Positions 1-9,635 of a stretch of 64,000 bases of DNA are shown one piece after another. Origin of the DNA: Halococcus agarilyticus (GTDB lineage Archaea; Halobacteriota; Halobacteria; Halobacteriales; Halococcaceae). The translations under genes and the position numbers were made by a program. Numbering within the stretch: the first letter of the stretch is position 1; every line of letters begins with the position of its first letter. Location of the stretch: NCBI RefSeq assembly GCF_000334895.1, contig NZ_BAFM01000006.1, forward strand, positions 111,350 to 175,349, given 5' to 3'. The notes beneath the pieces were generated by a model that worked only from the letters and a program-made list of their open reading frames with translations, was not told the origin of the DNA and did not search any database.

Positions 1-281
1 GAGAGCGGATCGTAGACGTACGGACACGCGGCGCTCGCCTGGTCCGCCGTGACCGGGCAGACCGAGGGCGAGCCGGGGAGGAAGGCGTACCAGATGAAGT
101 TGATGAGGTCGTCGGCAAAGGGGAAGACGACACCGCTCACGACGCCCATCGCCACGAGCACGATCCCGAGACGTTTGACCATCTCCTCGATGTGGTCGGC
201 GAGCGGCATCTCGCTGTCGTCGATCGGCGCGGTGCCGGCGGGCTCGCTGGCGGTCCCACTCGTTTCCGTCGACTCGGCCAT
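1..281 (-). CDS. tatC: Sec-independent (Tat) translocase subunit TatC, 3' end cut by window
   Basis: This is the N-terminal 93 residues of a TatC protein, the membrane receptor that recognises twin-arginine signal peptides and exports folded proteins. After a short acidic leader it has the family's amphipathic opening (MPLADHIEEMVKRL) and then a first membrane segment (LGIVLVAMGVVSGVVF). The gene runs off the left edge, so the remaining membrane segments are not visible. It is divergent from the long TatC at 398, the usual haloarchaeal pairing of TatCo and TatCt. The ATG at 281 is the first start that gives a family-like N-terminus. Two Tat-type lipoproteins (4629 and 55955) in this window are likely clients. 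Confidence 0.9.
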   Translation of the reverse strand, partial: MAESTETSGTASEPAGTAPIDDSEMPLADHIEEMVKRLGIVLVAMGVVSGVVFPFADDLINFIWYAFLPGSPSVCPVTADQASAACPYVYDPL

Positions 282-397
282 CTGGGTGGCGGTTCGCGGG
301 TGAGCGTTGTAAGCTTTCTTCTCGGCACTCGGCAGGGCGGGAGGCCCGGTAGACAAGATTGATAACGAGGAGTCGGTTAATCCCACCGAAGCAACGA

Positions 398-2644
398 ATG
401 TCGGGAGCCGTCGACGACGACGTTCGCCGGTCAGTCGATCGCGGTCGGGAGACGCTCGGGGCGGTGCTGTCGGCCGCACAGACCCATCTCCAGAAGGTCG
501 CGATCGCCTTCCTGATCGGCTTCCTCGGCTCGTTTTACGCCCTCTGGCTCTACGTCTGGGAGCGGCTGAAGACCGATCTCTTCGCACAGATCCCGGCCGC
601 CGCCGCCGAGGAGACCTCGGTCATCGGCAAGACCCCATTCGAGGTGCCGCTGTTGCAGGCGAAGATCGCGCTCGCGGTCGGCGGGATCGTGGCGCTCCCG
701 GTTCTCCTGTACTACTCGCGCGAGGCGCTCCGCGAGCGGGGCTACTGGATCACGATCGGCTCGCGCTGGAAGGTGGCCGCCATCGCCCTGGTCGCCGGCC
801 TCCTTTTCCTCGTCGGGGCTTCCTACGGGTACTTCGTGTTCTTCCCGCTGATGTTCGCGTTCCTCGCCGAGAACGCGGTCAAGGTCGGGTTTCAACCTAC
901 GTACTCCATCACGCTCTGGGCACAGTTCGTCTTCCTGCTCATGCTCTCGTTCGGGCTCGCGGCCCAGCTCCCGCTCGCGATGACGGGACTCTCGCTCGCC
1001 GGGATCGTCCGCTACGAGACCTTCCGCGACAAGTGGAAGTACGCGATCGTCGCCGCGTTCGCCTTCGGCGCGCTGTTCTCGCCGCCGGACCCCTTCACGC
1101 AGGTGCTCTGGGCCGTCCCGATCGTCGGGCTCTACGCGATCAGCGTCGGCCTCACCAAGGTCGTCGTCACGCTCCAGCGCGGCGGCAGCGCGGTCGACGT
1201 TCGCCGGGTACTCCGCGAGCGCTGGCGCGCGATCCTCGCGGTCCCGACGGTCGTCGCGGGCGCGATCGCCGCCCTGATCGTCGCCGGTTTCGGCGCGTTC
1301 TTCAATCAAACTGTCGTGCCGGCGATTCCCTACGTTTCACCGGAGGAGCCGGTGTTCAAGTACATCGGGCCGATGTTGGGCCTGCCGCGCGAGTTCGCGA
1401 TCGCGGTCGTCGCGGGCGCGGCCTTCCTCGCCGTCCTCGTCCTCGCCTTTGCGTACTACGTTTACCGGGCGATCGAGGCCGCCGCCGCGACGAGGGGCCG
1501 GGCCGGCGATCCGACCGCGATCGACTTCGAACGCCTCGACGCGACTGGCGTCCGGGCTGCCCCGCCCGAGGCCTTTCGCGACCTGAGCGAACAGGAGGCG
1601 GTCGCTCAGGCCAGCAAGGCGACGAGCGACGGCGAGCCCGAGAAGGCTCGCGCGATCCTCGACCGCTTCGACGAGGCGGAGGCGGCCGCGGAAGCGGAAG
1701 GCGACCAAGCGGCCGCGGCCGACACCGCCCTCGACGACGCCGACCATCCCGGCGAGCCTGGCTCGGGGGCCGAGACCGACGCGGACGATTCGAACCCGTT
1801 CCTGAGCCGCACGACGGGCGTCGTCGACGCGTTCACGACCGAGGAGACCACCGAGGAGGACGTCGGCGGGTACTACTACGACATCGCGTTCGTGCTCGAC
1901 AGCCTCCGATCGCGCGCGTTCTTGCTGGTCGGGCTGTTCATGGCGGTGCTCGCCGGGACGTTCCTCTGGCTCTACCAGGGTGGGATCGGGCGGCTCCGTG
2001 CGGACTTCCTCGCGCGCCTCCCCGCGGGCGTCAGGGCGGAAGATGTCGGGATCGTCGCGCTCCACCCGACCGAGGCGCTCGTGTTCGAGATCAAGCTCAG
2101 CACGCTGTTCGCGGTGCTCGCGGTCCTGCCGCTCGTGCTCTACTACGCGTGGCCGGCGCTGCGCGAGCGCGGGATCGCGGCCGGCGACCGACGAGTGTTG
2201 ATCGTGTGGGCCGGCGCGCTGTTCGTCAGCCTCGTCGGCGGGGTCGTCGTGGGCTACACCACGATCGCCCCCGCGGTGATCTCGTGGCTCGCCGCCGACG
2301 CCATCGGCGCGGGGATGGTGGTGGCCTACCGCATCTCGGCCGCTGGCTGGCTGGTCTTCTTCACCACCGCCGGCATCGGGCTGCTCGCCCTCATCCCGGT
2401 GACGATGGTGCTGTTCCATCGCGGCGGCCTCGTGCCCTATCGGGGGATGCGAAACCGCTGGCGCGAGGTCACGGTCGGCGTGTTCGCGATCACCGCCTAC
2501 GTCTCGCCGCGGGGCGTGTTCATGATGTTCATCCTCGGGATCCCGATCATGCTGTGTTACGGGCTGGGGCTCGGCTTGCTCTGGCTCTACACCGTCGGCG
2601 GTCGGCGCACTTGGAGCGAGGAGCCCGGCGAGAGCGCCGACTGA
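398..2644 (+). CDS. tatC2: Long double TatC protein (TatCt), twin-arginine translocase
   Basis: This 748-residue membrane protein consists of two TatC-like halves. The first has a set of membrane segments up to about residue 365. An acidic linker of roughly 130 residues rich in Ala, Glu and Asp follows (about 365-495), and then a second membrane set runs to the C-terminus. Such fused TatC proteins (TatCt) are a haloarchaeal speciality and work beside the ordinary TatC, encoded here by the divergent gene ending at 281. An upstream in-frame ATG at 359 exists, but the ATG at 398 (MSGAVDDDVRRSV) gives a more haloarchaeal N-terminus without the basic ITRSRLIPPK stretch. Confidence 0.88.
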   Translation: MSGAVDDDVRRSVDRGRETLGAVLSAAQTHLQKVAIAFLIGFLGSFYALWLYVWERLKTDLFAQIPAAAAEETSVIGKTPFEVPLLQAKIALAVGGIVALPVLLYYSREALRERGYWITIGSRWKVAAIALVAGLLFLVGASYGYFVFFPLMFAFLAENAVKVGFQPTYSITLWAQFVFLLMLSFGLAAQLPLAMTGLSLAGIVRYETFRDKWKYAIVAAFAFGALFSPPDPFTQVLWAVPIVGLYAISVGLTKVVVTLQRGGSAVDVRRVLRERWRAILAVPTVVAGAIAALIVAGFGAFFNQTVVPAIPYVSPEEPVFKYIGPMLGLPREFAIAVVAGAAFLAVLVLAFAYYVYRAIEAAAATRGRAGDPTAIDFERLDATGVRAAPPEAFRDLSEQEAVAQASKATSDGEPEKARAILDRFDEAEAAAEAEGDQAAAADTALDDADHPGEPGSGAETDADDSNPFLSRTTGVVDAFTTEETTEEDVGGYYYDIAFVLDSLRSRAFLLVGLFMAVLAGTFLWLYQGGIGRLRADFLARLPAGVRAEDVGIVALHPTEALVFEIKLSTLFAVLAVLPLVLYYAWPALRERGIAAGDRRVLIVWAGALFVSLVGGVVVGYTTIAPAVISWLAADAIGAGMVVAYRISAAGWLVFFTTAGIGLLALIPVTMVLFHRGGLVPYRGMRNRWREVTVGVFAITAYVSPRGVFMMFILGIPIMLCYGLGLGLLWLYTVGGRRTWSEEPGESAD

Positions 2645-2725
2645 TCGAACGGCCTAACTGCGCGCCGGGGAATCTCCGGGTATGATCGACCGCTACGCAA
2701 CCGCGCGCGATGGGGCTGATCGAGC

Positions 2726-3439
2726 ATGAGCACGTCCCGTGGAGCCTCGACGATCCAAGTCGCGCTGATCGCACTCTTTACGACCGCGCTCGTGACCGCC
2801 CAGCTCACCGCCACCAAGATCCTCGGCTTTTCGATTCCGTTTTCGCTCCCGATCACGGGCGAGATGCTGATCCTGCCCGGCGCGTCGCTCGCGTACGCGC
2901 TGACGTTCCTCGCTTCGGACTGCTACGCCGAACTCTACGGCCGGCGTGCGGCCCACGTCCTCGTGAACGTCGGCTTCGCGATGAACGTCGTTCTTCTGGG
3001 ACTGGTCTGGGGGACGATCGCCGCGCCTGCCGCCACGTCGAGCGTCGATCCCGCGGCGTTCGCGACGGTGCTCGGTGCGAGCACCAACGTCGTGCTCGGG
3101 AGCCTGCTCGCCTATCTCGTGAGCCAGAACTGGGACGTGTTCGTGTTTCACCAACTTCGCGACTACACCGAAGGACGCGCGCTCTGGCTCCGGAACGTCG
3201 GCTCGACCGCGACGAGCCAGGCGCTCGACACCGTGATCTTCGTGAGCGTCGCCTTCTACCTCGCGCCGGAACTCCTCGGCCTCGGCAGCGCGCTGCCGCT
3301 CTCGGTCCTGCTCGCACTCGGGGTCGGCCAGTACCTCCTCAAACTCCTGATCGCGCTCCTCGACACCCCTGTGGTCTACGCCATCGTCGGCTACGCGCGC
3401 TCGCGAACCGACGCCCGACCGACGGCCAGCGCCGACTGA
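2726..3439 (+). CDS. VUT family queuosine-precursor transporter (YhhQ-like)
   Basis: This 237-residue integral membrane protein has about six hydrophobic segments and the family hallmark SDCYAELYGRRAA near residue 70, matching the conserved D-x-x-x-E-x-x-G-R pattern of the YhhQ/VUT transporters. Bacterial members import queuosine precursors. Archaea use related 7-deazaguanines for archaeosine, so the substrate here is inferred from the family only. It follows tatCt on the same strand by about 80 bp. An ATG at 2710 in another frame is a shadow. The downstream gap carries copy A of the dispersed repeat. Confidence 0.85.
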   Translation: MSTSRGASTIQVALIALFTTALVTAQLTATKILGFSIPFSLPITGEMLILPGASLAYALTFLASDCYAELYGRRAAHVLVNVGFAMNVVLLGLVWGTIAAPAATSSVDPAAFATVLGASTNVVLGSLLAYLVSQNWDVFVFHQLRDYTEGRALWLRNVGSTATSQALDTVIFVSVAFYLAPELLGLGSALPLSVLLALGVGQYLLKLLIALLDTPVVYAIVGYARSRTDARPTASAD

Positions 3440-3448
3440 TTTTGGGGA

Positions 3449-3593
3449 TTGGCGCGCGCTCGCGGTCGTGTGCGAGCCAAGCGAGCACCGACCGCGAACA
3501 CCGTGCGAGGGATGACTGAGCCGAGCGAAGCGAGGCGAAGGAATCGGCTGGGGAGGCGTGTGGCCTGCGGTCTCTCAGTTGTGTCGGGATTCG
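3449..3593 (+). repeat. Dispersed intergenic repeat family 1, copy A
   Basis: This is one of four related elements (others at 14880, 18454 and 33621). Shared blocks in order are GGCGCGCG near the start, GCGAGGGATGA in the middle, a core reading AATCGGCTGGGGAGGCGTGT, and an end resembling TCTCAGTTGTGTCG then GATTCG. It lies between the convergent genes for the VUT transporter and RlmE, about 60 bp behind the 3' end of rlmE, and reads on the + strand like the other three copies. No coding capacity is apparent. Confidence 0.8.
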
Positions 3594-3654
3594 CGATCGT
3601 GATACAAATTCGTGCCCGAATTCAAAACGTATGCGTTGGGAGTCGTAAGTGGAT

Positions 3655-4410
3655 TCAGTCGATCCGTTCGGCGAACCCGAAGCGCGGTTTCACGTCCTCG
3701 ATCCGAACCTGAACCGTCTCACCTTCCCCTGCATCCGAAACGAACAGCGTGTACTCCTCGACTTTCGCGATCCCGTCACCCTCGTCGCCCGTGTCGGTGA
3801 TCTCGACGGTCAGTTCGTCGCCGACGCCCACTGGCGCGGTCATCCGGCCCTTCCCCACGAGGAAGAGCTCGGAGGACTCGTCGCGCGAGGCGTCGGGGCG
3901 CACGGTTCTGACGTACTCGAATTCGTTCTCGATGTCGGCTTCGAGATCGTCGAGATCCCGTCCGTCGAAGACCTTCACGACGAGATCGCCGCCAGGCGCG
4001 AGAATCGCGCGCGCCACATCGAGCGCCTGGCGCGCGAGATGAACGGAACGAGCGTGATCGAGGTCGTACTCGCCGGTCATGTTCGGAGCCATGTCCGACA
4101 GAACGAGGTCCGCTTGCCCCACCCGCTCCCCGATCTCCGCCTGGGTGTCGTCCTCGGTGAGGTCCCCGCGAACCGTCTCGACGCCGTCGATCGATTCGAT
4201 GCGCTGGCGGTCAACGCCTACCACGCGACCGTCGTCCGTGCGTTCGGCGGCGACCTGGAGCCATCCTCCGGGGGCGGCCCCGAGGTCGATCACGGTGTCG
4301 CCCGGGGCGATGAGGTCGGCGGTGTCGTCTAGCTGCTGGAGCTTGTACGCCGATCGCGAGCGGTAGCCCTGCTGTTTGGCCTTGTTGTAGTATTCGTCCC
4401 GACCCGACAT
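3655..4410 (-). CDS. rlmE: 23S rRNA 2'-O-methyltransferase RlmE (FtsJ/RrmJ family) with C-terminal TRAM domain
   Basis: A 251-residue SAM-dependent methyltransferase that methylates the ribose of a uridine in the 23S rRNA A-loop in bacteria; the archaeal role is assumed to be equivalent. Visible motifs are YYNKAKQQGYRSRSAYKL at the N-terminus (RNA binding and the first catalytic Lys), the SAM loop LGAAPGGW near residue 45, the catalytic stretch LVLSDMAPNMTG near 105 and VKVFDG near 148. From about residue 190 a TRAM-like beta domain follows, an addition found in archaeal RlmE and absent from E. coli RlmE. It is convergent with the VUT gene and divergent from pstS. Confidence 0.93.
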   Translation of the reverse strand: MSGRDEYYNKAKQQGYRSRSAYKLQQLDDTADLIAPGDTVIDLGAAPGGWLQVAAERTDDGRVVGVDRQRIESIDGVETVRGDLTEDDTQAEIGERVGQADLVLSDMAPNMTGEYDLDHARSVHLARQALDVARAILAPGGDLVVKVFDGRDLDDLEADIENEFEYVRTVRPDASRDESSELFLVGKGRMTAPVGVGDELTVEITDTGDEGDGIAKVEEYTLFVSDAGEGETVQVRIEDVKPRFGFAERID

Positions 4411-4540
4411 TGCTTGGCCGGCGTAGTTCGTGTGCGCGTAAACGCCCTTCGTTCAGCCGTCGTTCCGTTTCGGTCACGACCGATGCTATCGACAGCCACG
4501 GGCGGACGGCGACGTTTCACCGACTGTCCGGACCACGTCG

Positions 4541-4590
4541 TATCGATATATAGCGGCCTGTCCTGCTCTGTGCTACAATTTATATATATT
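4541..4590 (+). promoter_or_regulatory. Promoter region of the pst operon with two TATA-like boxes
   Basis: In otherwise GC-rich DNA there are two AT-rich archaeal TATA-like boxes ahead of pstS: TATCGATATATAG from 4541 and TTTATATATATT at 4579-4590. The nearer one would place a transcription start around 4610, leaving a leader of about 20 nt before the ATG at 4629. Two boxes would fit a basal plus a phosphate-starvation start, but that regulation is inferred, not seen. Confidence 0.6.
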
Positions 4591-4628
4591 AGCAGCATCT
4601 ATGTACTCATCGGCCTCGTTTTCACGTG

Positions 4629-5876
4629 ATGACGCGCAAAGCGACACGACGCCGCGTACTGATGGGGATCGGCACCGGGACCGCGATCGGGGTCGCTGGA
4701 TGCACAGGCGGGTCGAACGGCGATGGAGGTGGAGACGGCAACAACGGCAGTAGCGGGGAAAGCGGTAGCAGTGGCGGCACTGCAAGCGGCGAGGATACCA
4801 CGAGCGGGGGGCAGGGGAACAGCAGTGGCGGCAGCGCACAGCAGGCCAGCGGTCCGCTGACCGCCGACGGCTCTTCCACTGTGTACCCGATCACGAGCGA
4901 CGGCGCGGCGGTCTGGAACTCGAACCCGCCCGCCGACGACGGCGAGTACTGGGGCTCGAACGACGAGGGGACCGCGCCCGGCTACGAGGCGCTCGGCAGC
5001 CCCGACATGCCGATGACGGAGTTCTTCGCGAACATCTACGGGCTCGACCCCTACCAGGTCAACGTCGGCCTCAGCCACTCGGGGACGGGCATCGAGAAGC
5101 TGATGAACGATCAGGTCGACATCGGTGACTCCAGCGCGCCCGTTCAGGACGAACTCCCCGAGCGCGAGAGCTACGAGAACTTCGTGGATCACGTCGTCGG
5201 CGTCGACGGGCAGCCGGTCATCGTCAGCCAGGCGATCTACGACGCGGGCGTGACGAAACTCACCGGCGAGCAGCTCCGTGGCATCTACACGGGCGAGATC
5301 ACGAACTGGTCCGAGATCGACTCGTACTCCGGCGACGACAAGGAGATCCAGAACATCTGCCGGGCGGAGGGCTCGGGCACCGACACCGCGTTCCGGTCGA
5401 ACTTCCTCGGCGATCCGAACGCCGAGATCGCCTGTTCGCAGCGGATCGGCCAGAACCAGCAGGTTCGCTCGACGGTGCTCAACGCCGACAACGCGGTCGC
5501 GTACATTGCACTCGCATTCACCGGCAACGGCGCACCGGCGGTCGCACTCGAACTCGACGGCACCACCTACGAGCTCGGCAAGAACCTCGGCTCGAAGGAC
5601 TACCCGCTCTCGCGCGACCTCCACTGCTACACGTGGCAGGACACCTCGAAGCAGGAGTCCGCGTTCATCAACATGCTGCTCACCGAGTTCGGCCAGCAGC
5701 AGTTCGTCGCGGCGAACGACTACTTCAAGCTGCCACCCAACCGCCGCGAGGAGGAGCGCAGCAAGCTCGCCGAACCCGAACAGGACATCGAGTACGGCGG
5801 CGGCAACGCCTCCTCGGGGAATGCTTCGTCCGGAACCACCATGGGTAGCACCACCTCGGGCAGCTCGAGCAGCTGA
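4629..5876 (+). CDS. pstS: Phosphate ABC transporter substrate-binding lipoprotein PstS
   Basis: Periplasmic-type phosphate-binding protein of the PstSCAB importer, about 415 residues. The N-terminus is a Tat lipoprotein signal: twin arginines in TRRRVLMGIG followed by the lipobox GVAGC, so the mature protein is probably lipid-anchored on the outer membrane face. A Gly/Ser/Asn-rich linker of about 45 residues precedes the binding domain, which opens with LTADGSSTVYPIT and carries GTGIEKL and RAEGSGTDTAF, the phosphate-contacting loops of PstS. The tail is Ser/Thr/Gly-rich. A GTG three bases upstream is an equally possible start. It is the first gene of pstSCAB. Confidence 0.95.
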   Translation: MTRKATRRRVLMGIGTGTAIGVAGCTGGSNGDGGGDGNNGSSGESGSSGGTASGEDTTSGGQGNSSGGSAQQASGPLTADGSSTVYPITSDGAAVWNSNPPADDGEYWGSNDEGTAPGYEALGSPDMPMTEFFANIYGLDPYQVNVGLSHSGTGIEKLMNDQVDIGDSSAPVQDELPERESYENFVDHVVGVDGQPVIVSQAIYDAGVTKLTGEQLRGIYTGEITNWSEIDSYSGDDKEIQNICRAEGSGTDTAFRSNFLGDPNAEIACSQRIGQNQQVRSTVLNADNAVAYIALAFTGNGAPAVALELDGTTYELGKNLGSKDYPLSRDLHCYTWQDTSKQESAFINMLLTEFGQQQFVAANDYFKLPPNRREEERSKLAEPEQDIEYGGGNASSGNASSGTTMGSTTSGSSSS

Positions 5877-5939
5877 GGACGTCGGCCGGTCGACCGACCC
5901 TCACACACCGGAAATATCAGATGATACATCAACATTCAC

Positions 5940-7031
5940 ATGTCGACCATCCCTGAACGGTGGCTGCCGGGCAGCTCCGGTGACGGAACCACCGATACCG
6001 ACCGGAGTGTCCTCATCGTCGGCGCGATCGGTGCGCTCTTGCTCGCGGGCGTCGCAGTCGGGTTCCTGGTCCAGTCCAGCCTGACCGCGGTGTTTCTGCT
6101 CGGCTTCCTCGTCGTGGTGGGGTTCGGATGGTACGCCCATCAGGCGGAAACGGCGAAGGCGCTGACCTTCCTCGCGACGGCGTTCACGGTCGCCGTGATG
6201 GGACTCATCATCGTCTTTCTCTTCGGTGAGGCGTGGCCGGTGTTCGAGCTGATGGGGCTCGATCTCGTCACGCGCGTCGATCCCGGCGAGACCGGGTTGT
6301 GGAGCACTGCCGACGCGGTGTACTCCCTGACACCGATGATCTGGGGCACGATCGTGACGACGGTCCTCGCAATGGCCATCGCCGGGCCGCTCGGGATCGC
6401 GGGGGCGGTGTTCATCGCGGAGATCGCCCCCGGGTGGCTTCGGGATATCGTGAAACCGGGCGTCGAGATCCTCGCTGGAATCCCCTCGATCGTCTACGGC
6501 TGGCTCGGGTTCATCGTCATCAACGGCTACTTCAGCCGGTCGGACACGTTCGATCTCACCTCGAACGGAAGCCTGGTCGTCGCAGGAATGGTGATCGGGC
6601 TGATGGCGCTACCCACGGTGGTTTCGGTCGCCGAGGATGCGCTGACGAGTATTCCCGAGTCGATGAAGAGCGGCTCGCTCGCGCTCGGTTCGACCGAGTG
6701 GCAGACCACGCTCGGCATCACGATCCCGGCGGCGTTCTCGGGCGTCTCGGCCGCCGTCCTGCTCGGCGTCGGCCGGGCGGTCGGCGAGACCATGGCCGCG
6801 ACGGTGATCCTCGCGAACGTCACCGAGTTCCCCGGCCCGCTGTTCGACGCCTTCGACAACACCATCACGCTGACCAGCGTGATCGCCAACCAGTACGGCG
6901 TTGCCCAGGGACTCCACCTGAGTGCGCTGTTCGGCGCGGGCGTCGTGCTGTTCGTCACTGTGCTCTTCCTCTCGATCGGTTCGCAGTTGATCGAGGTGCG
7001 AATGGAGCGCAACCTCGGGGGGAACCGATGA
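5940..7031 (+). CDS. pstC: Phosphate ABC transporter permease PstC
   Basis: Membrane subunit of the phosphate importer, 363 residues. After a hydrophilic N-terminus there are two additional hydrophobic stretches (about residues 22-63), then the six-helix permease core. The EAA loop that contacts the ATPase is visible as SGSLALGSTEWQTTLGITIP around residue 245. It starts 63 bp after pstS, with an AT-rich patch (AAATATCAGATGATAC) in the gap that may be a secondary promoter. Its stop overlaps the pstA start by ATGA, which implies translational coupling. Confidence 0.93.
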   Translation: MSTIPERWLPGSSGDGTTDTDRSVLIVGAIGALLLAGVAVGFLVQSSLTAVFLLGFLVVVGFGWYAHQAETAKALTFLATAFTVAVMGLIIVFLFGEAWPVFELMGLDLVTRVDPGETGLWSTADAVYSLTPMIWGTIVTTVLAMAIAGPLGIAGAVFIAEIAPGWLRDIVKPGVEILAGIPSIVYGWLGFIVINGYFSRSDTFDLTSNGSLVVAGMVIGLMALPTVVSVAEDALTSIPESMKSGSLALGSTEWQTTLGITIPAAFSGVSAAVLLGVGRAVGETMAATVILANVTEFPGPLFDAFDNTITLTSVIANQYGVAQGLHLSALFGAGVVLFVTVLFLSIGSQLIEVRMERNLGGNR

Positions 7032-8596
7032 GCGACGCGTACGGAACTGACTCGACGCTCGTCGAGGGCCGCTCGTCCATCTTCGAGCGCGCGAGCGCGC
7101 TCGCGGTCGGTCTCGGCTTCCTCGCCTTCCTGTTCTCGTGGACGGCGCTGTTCCGTATCACGCCACCGACGACCGAACTCCTCGGCCTCACCCTCTACGA
7201 CCTCTTCGGGGCCGGCCTCGTCGTCGTGGGAGGGATCGTGCTCGGCCTCGGCGTCGCCTCGCGAACGGGCGTCGTCACGACGACGCCGAGCGACACCGGC
7301 GGACTCACCGCCGCGACCACGTTCGGTCTCACGGCACTGATCGCCACAGGACTAGTCGTCTCGCAGACGCTCGGGCTGGGGACGGTCGCGTGGCTGCCGG
7401 CCGCGCTGGTCGCTGGAGCCGCAACGGCAGCCGCCGTAGTGGGCGCACGCGAGGACATCGGCGCGACGATTCCGGCGGGAATCATTGCCGTCGGCGTCGG
7501 CCTCGCCTTCCTCACGGACGTCATCGGTCCGGACTGGGTGTGGTCGCCGACAGGGTTCGCGGCGTCGTTCCACGCGCCGGTTGTCGTGCCGTTGCTGACG
7601 ATCTTCTGTAGCCTGCTCGCGGCGTGGCCGGCCGCGAAGGCGAGCGCGGGCTTCGGTAGCCGAGGACGACAGACCGGTGCGTACCTGCTGATCGGGATCA
7701 ACACGTTCTCGATTCTCGCGATCCTCGTCTTACTGGTCGCGTTCGTCGCCATACAGGGGCTGCCGAAACTCACCGACGGCCTCGAAATCGGTCTCGGCAG
7801 GTTCGCGTGGCCGTTCGTGACGAACGTCTCGCAGGGCATCTACGTCGATGTTCCGGGCGTGCTGCCCGCGATCCTCGGGACCGCGTGGCTCGTCGTCGGC
7901 GCAGTGCTCTTCGCGGTGCCGCTCGGTGTCGGTGCGGCGCTCTTTCTCACCGAGTACGCCGACGAGGGTGGGTTCACTCGGATCGTCGAGATCGCGACCA
8001 ACGGCCTCTGGAGCACGCCGAGCATCGTCTTCGGGCTGTTCGGGTACGCCTTCCTCGTTCCGCGCTTCGGCAACACCACCTCGCTCTTTGCGGGGATGCT
8101 CGTGCTCGGGTTCATGCTGCTGCCGCTGGTGCTCATCACGAGCCGGGAGGCGATCATGAGCGTTCCCGACGAGTACCGCGACGCGAGCGCCGCGCTCGGG
8201 GTGAGTCAGTGGCAGACCATCCGTAGCGTCGTGTTGCCGGCGTCGGTGCCGGGCATCGTCACGGGCGTCATCCTCGGTGTCGGCCGGATCGCGGGCGAGA
8301 CCGCACCGATCCTCGTCGTGATGGCGGGGTCGCCGTTCCCGAACTCCACGCCGAACGTGTTGGGTTCGTTCGCGTTCACCGCGACGCCGCCCTTTATCAC
8401 CAACGACGCGTTGCTGACCTCGGCCAGCGCGCTGCCCTACCAGCTCTACGCGACGATCACTGCGGGTGTCGGCGCGACGGACGTCGAGGCGTTCGGGTGG
8501 GGGACGGCGTTGGTCCTGCTGCTCGTCGTGCTGTCGTTTTACGCCATCGGGATCGCGACGCGGGCGTACTTCCGGAGGAAACTACGCTATGAGTGA
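7028..8596 (+). CDS. pstA: Phosphate ABC transporter permease PstA, long form
   Basis: Second membrane subunit of the phosphate importer. At 522 residues it is far longer than the bacterial PstA of about 280-300. Residues 1 to about 220 hold several extra hydrophobic segments with no permease motif, and the conserved core follows ([22 protein letters not shown], then the EAA loop [20 protein letters not shown] near residue 385). Long PstA proteins are common in haloarchaea. The ATG at 7028 overlaps the pstC stop by four bases, and the gene end overlaps pstB by eight, so the operon is tightly coupled. Confidence 0.92.
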   Translation: MSDAYGTDSTLVEGRSSIFERASALAVGLGFLAFLFSWTALFRITPPTTELLGLTLYDLFGAGLVVVGGIVLGLGVASRTGVVTTTPSDTGGLTAATTFGLTALIATGLVVSQTLGLGTVAWLPAALVAGAATAAAVVGAREDIGATIPAGIIAVGVGLAFLTDVIGPDWVWSPTGFAASFHAPVVVPLLTIFCSLLAAWPAAKASAGFGSRGRQTGAYLLIGINTFSILAILVLLVAFVAIQGLPKLTDGLEIGLGRFAWPFVTNVSQGIYVDVPGVLPAILGTAWLVVGAVLFAVPLGVGAALFLTEYADEGGFTRIVEIATNGLWSTPSIVFGLFGYAFLVPRFGNTTSLFAGMLVLGFMLLPLVLITSREAIMSVPDEYRDASAALGVSQWQTIRSVVLPASVPGIVTGVILGVGRIAGETAPILVVMAGSPFPNSTPNVLGSFAFTATPPFITNDALLTSASALPYQLYATITAGVGATDVEAFGWGTALVLLLVVLSFYAIGIATRAYFRRKLRYE

Positions 8597-9569
8597 AACA
8601 GAGAACCAACCACGGACCGACACTACGACGACGGGCGAAACCGCCCGAACCGACCGGACTGACCGAAACCGAACGGACAGCACAGCGACGGACACGCGGC
8701 CATCGGGACAGCAAACGACGGCCGGTGAGACCGACGAGACGGTCCACGACGAGTGGGTCCAGTACGACTACGCTGGCGCGGCGAAGGTCACCACCACGGA
8801 TCTCAACGTCCACTACGGCGACGACCACGCGATCGAGGACATCTCGGTCGAGATCCCCGAGCAGAGCGTCACCGCACTGATCGGGCCGTCGGGCTGCGGG
8901 AAGTCGACGTTCCTCCGGTGTCTGAATCGGATGAACGACCGAATCCGTGCCGCGACGATCGACGGTTCGGTCGCGGTCGACGGGGAGGAGATCTACCGCG
9001 ACGGTGCAAACCTCGTCGAGTTGCGAAAGCGCGTCGGGATGGTGTTTCAGCAGCCGAACCCGTTCCCGAAATCGATCCGGGACAACGTCGTCTACGGTCC
9101 GCAAAAGCACGGCGAGATCAACACGAGCGTTCTCTCGCGATTGTTCGGCCGGGACACGAGCGGGAAAGAGGATGAACTCGTCGAGCGCTCGCTCCGGCAG
9201 GCGGCGATCTGGGACGAGGTGAAGGATCGGCTAGACGACAATGCGCTCGGGCTCTCTGGCGGCCAACAGCAGCGCCTCTGCATCGCCCGGTGTCTCGCGG
9301 TCGGCCCCGAAGTCATCCTGATGGACGAGCCCGCGAGCGCGCTCGATCCGATCGCCACCGCGAAGATCGAGGACCTCATCGAGGACCTCGCCGAGGAGTA
9401 CACGGTGGTGATCGTGACTCACAACATGCAGCAGGCCGCCCGCATCTCCGATCAGACCGCCGTGTTCCTCACCGGCGGCGAACTCGTCGAGTACGGCGAC
9501 ACCGATCAGATCTTCGAGAACCCCGCAAGCCAGCGCGTCGAGGACTACATCACCGGGAAGTTCGGCTGA
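8589..9569 (+). CDS. pstB: Phosphate ABC transporter ATP-binding protein PstB
   Basis: ATPase of the phosphate importer, 326 residues. The first 65 or so residues are a Thr/Asp/Arg-rich, probably disordered extension that bacterial PstB lacks. The ATPase domain then shows Walker [10 protein letters not shown] near residue 98, the Q-loop VFQQPNPFP, signature LSGGQQQR near 220, Walker [14 protein letters not shown] and the His switch in [10 protein letters not shown]. The substitution-poor motifs indicate an active enzyme. It is the last gene of pstSCAB. A phoU regulator often follows pstB, but the next gene is PCNA. Confidence 0.95.
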   Translation: MSETENQPRTDTTTTGETARTDRTDRNRTDSTATDTRPSGQQTTAGETDETVHDEWVQYDYAGAAKVTTTDLNVHYGDDHAIEDISVEIPEQSVTALIGPSGCGKSTFLRCLNRMNDRIRAATIDGSVAVDGEEIYRDGANLVELRKRVGMVFQQPNPFPKSIRDNVVYGPQKHGEINTSVLSRLFGRDTSGKEDELVERSLRQAAIWDEVKDRLDDNALGLSGGQQQRLCIARCLAVGPEVILMDEPASALDPIATAKIEDLIEDLAEEYTVVIVTHNMQQAARISDQTAVFLTGGELVEYGDTDQIFENPASQRVEDYITGKFG

Positions 9570-9605
9570 GCACGACACTCGTCTCCGACCGTCGGAACGC
9601 GCATC

Positions 9606-9613
9606 TTTTATAA
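9606..9613 (+). promoter_or_regulatory. TATA box of the PCNA gene
   Basis: TTTTATAA lies about 27 bp before the PCNA ATG at 9636. In archaea transcription starts about 25 bp after the TATA box, so the mRNA is probably leaderless, as is common in haloarchaea. The box also shows that PCNA has its own promoter despite following the pst operon. Confidence 0.7.
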
Positions 9614-9635
9614 CCCGGCTGGTCGTACCGCGTCC

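Noticed and set aside
431..2419. Long reverse-strand frames opposite tatCt
   Set aside because: These are shadows of a clearly coding membrane protein. Their products are Arg/Asp/Glu-rich without motifs.
9570..9635. PCNA as part of the pst operon
   Set aside because: A strong TATA box at leaderless spacing stands right in front of the PCNA gene, so it has its own promoter.
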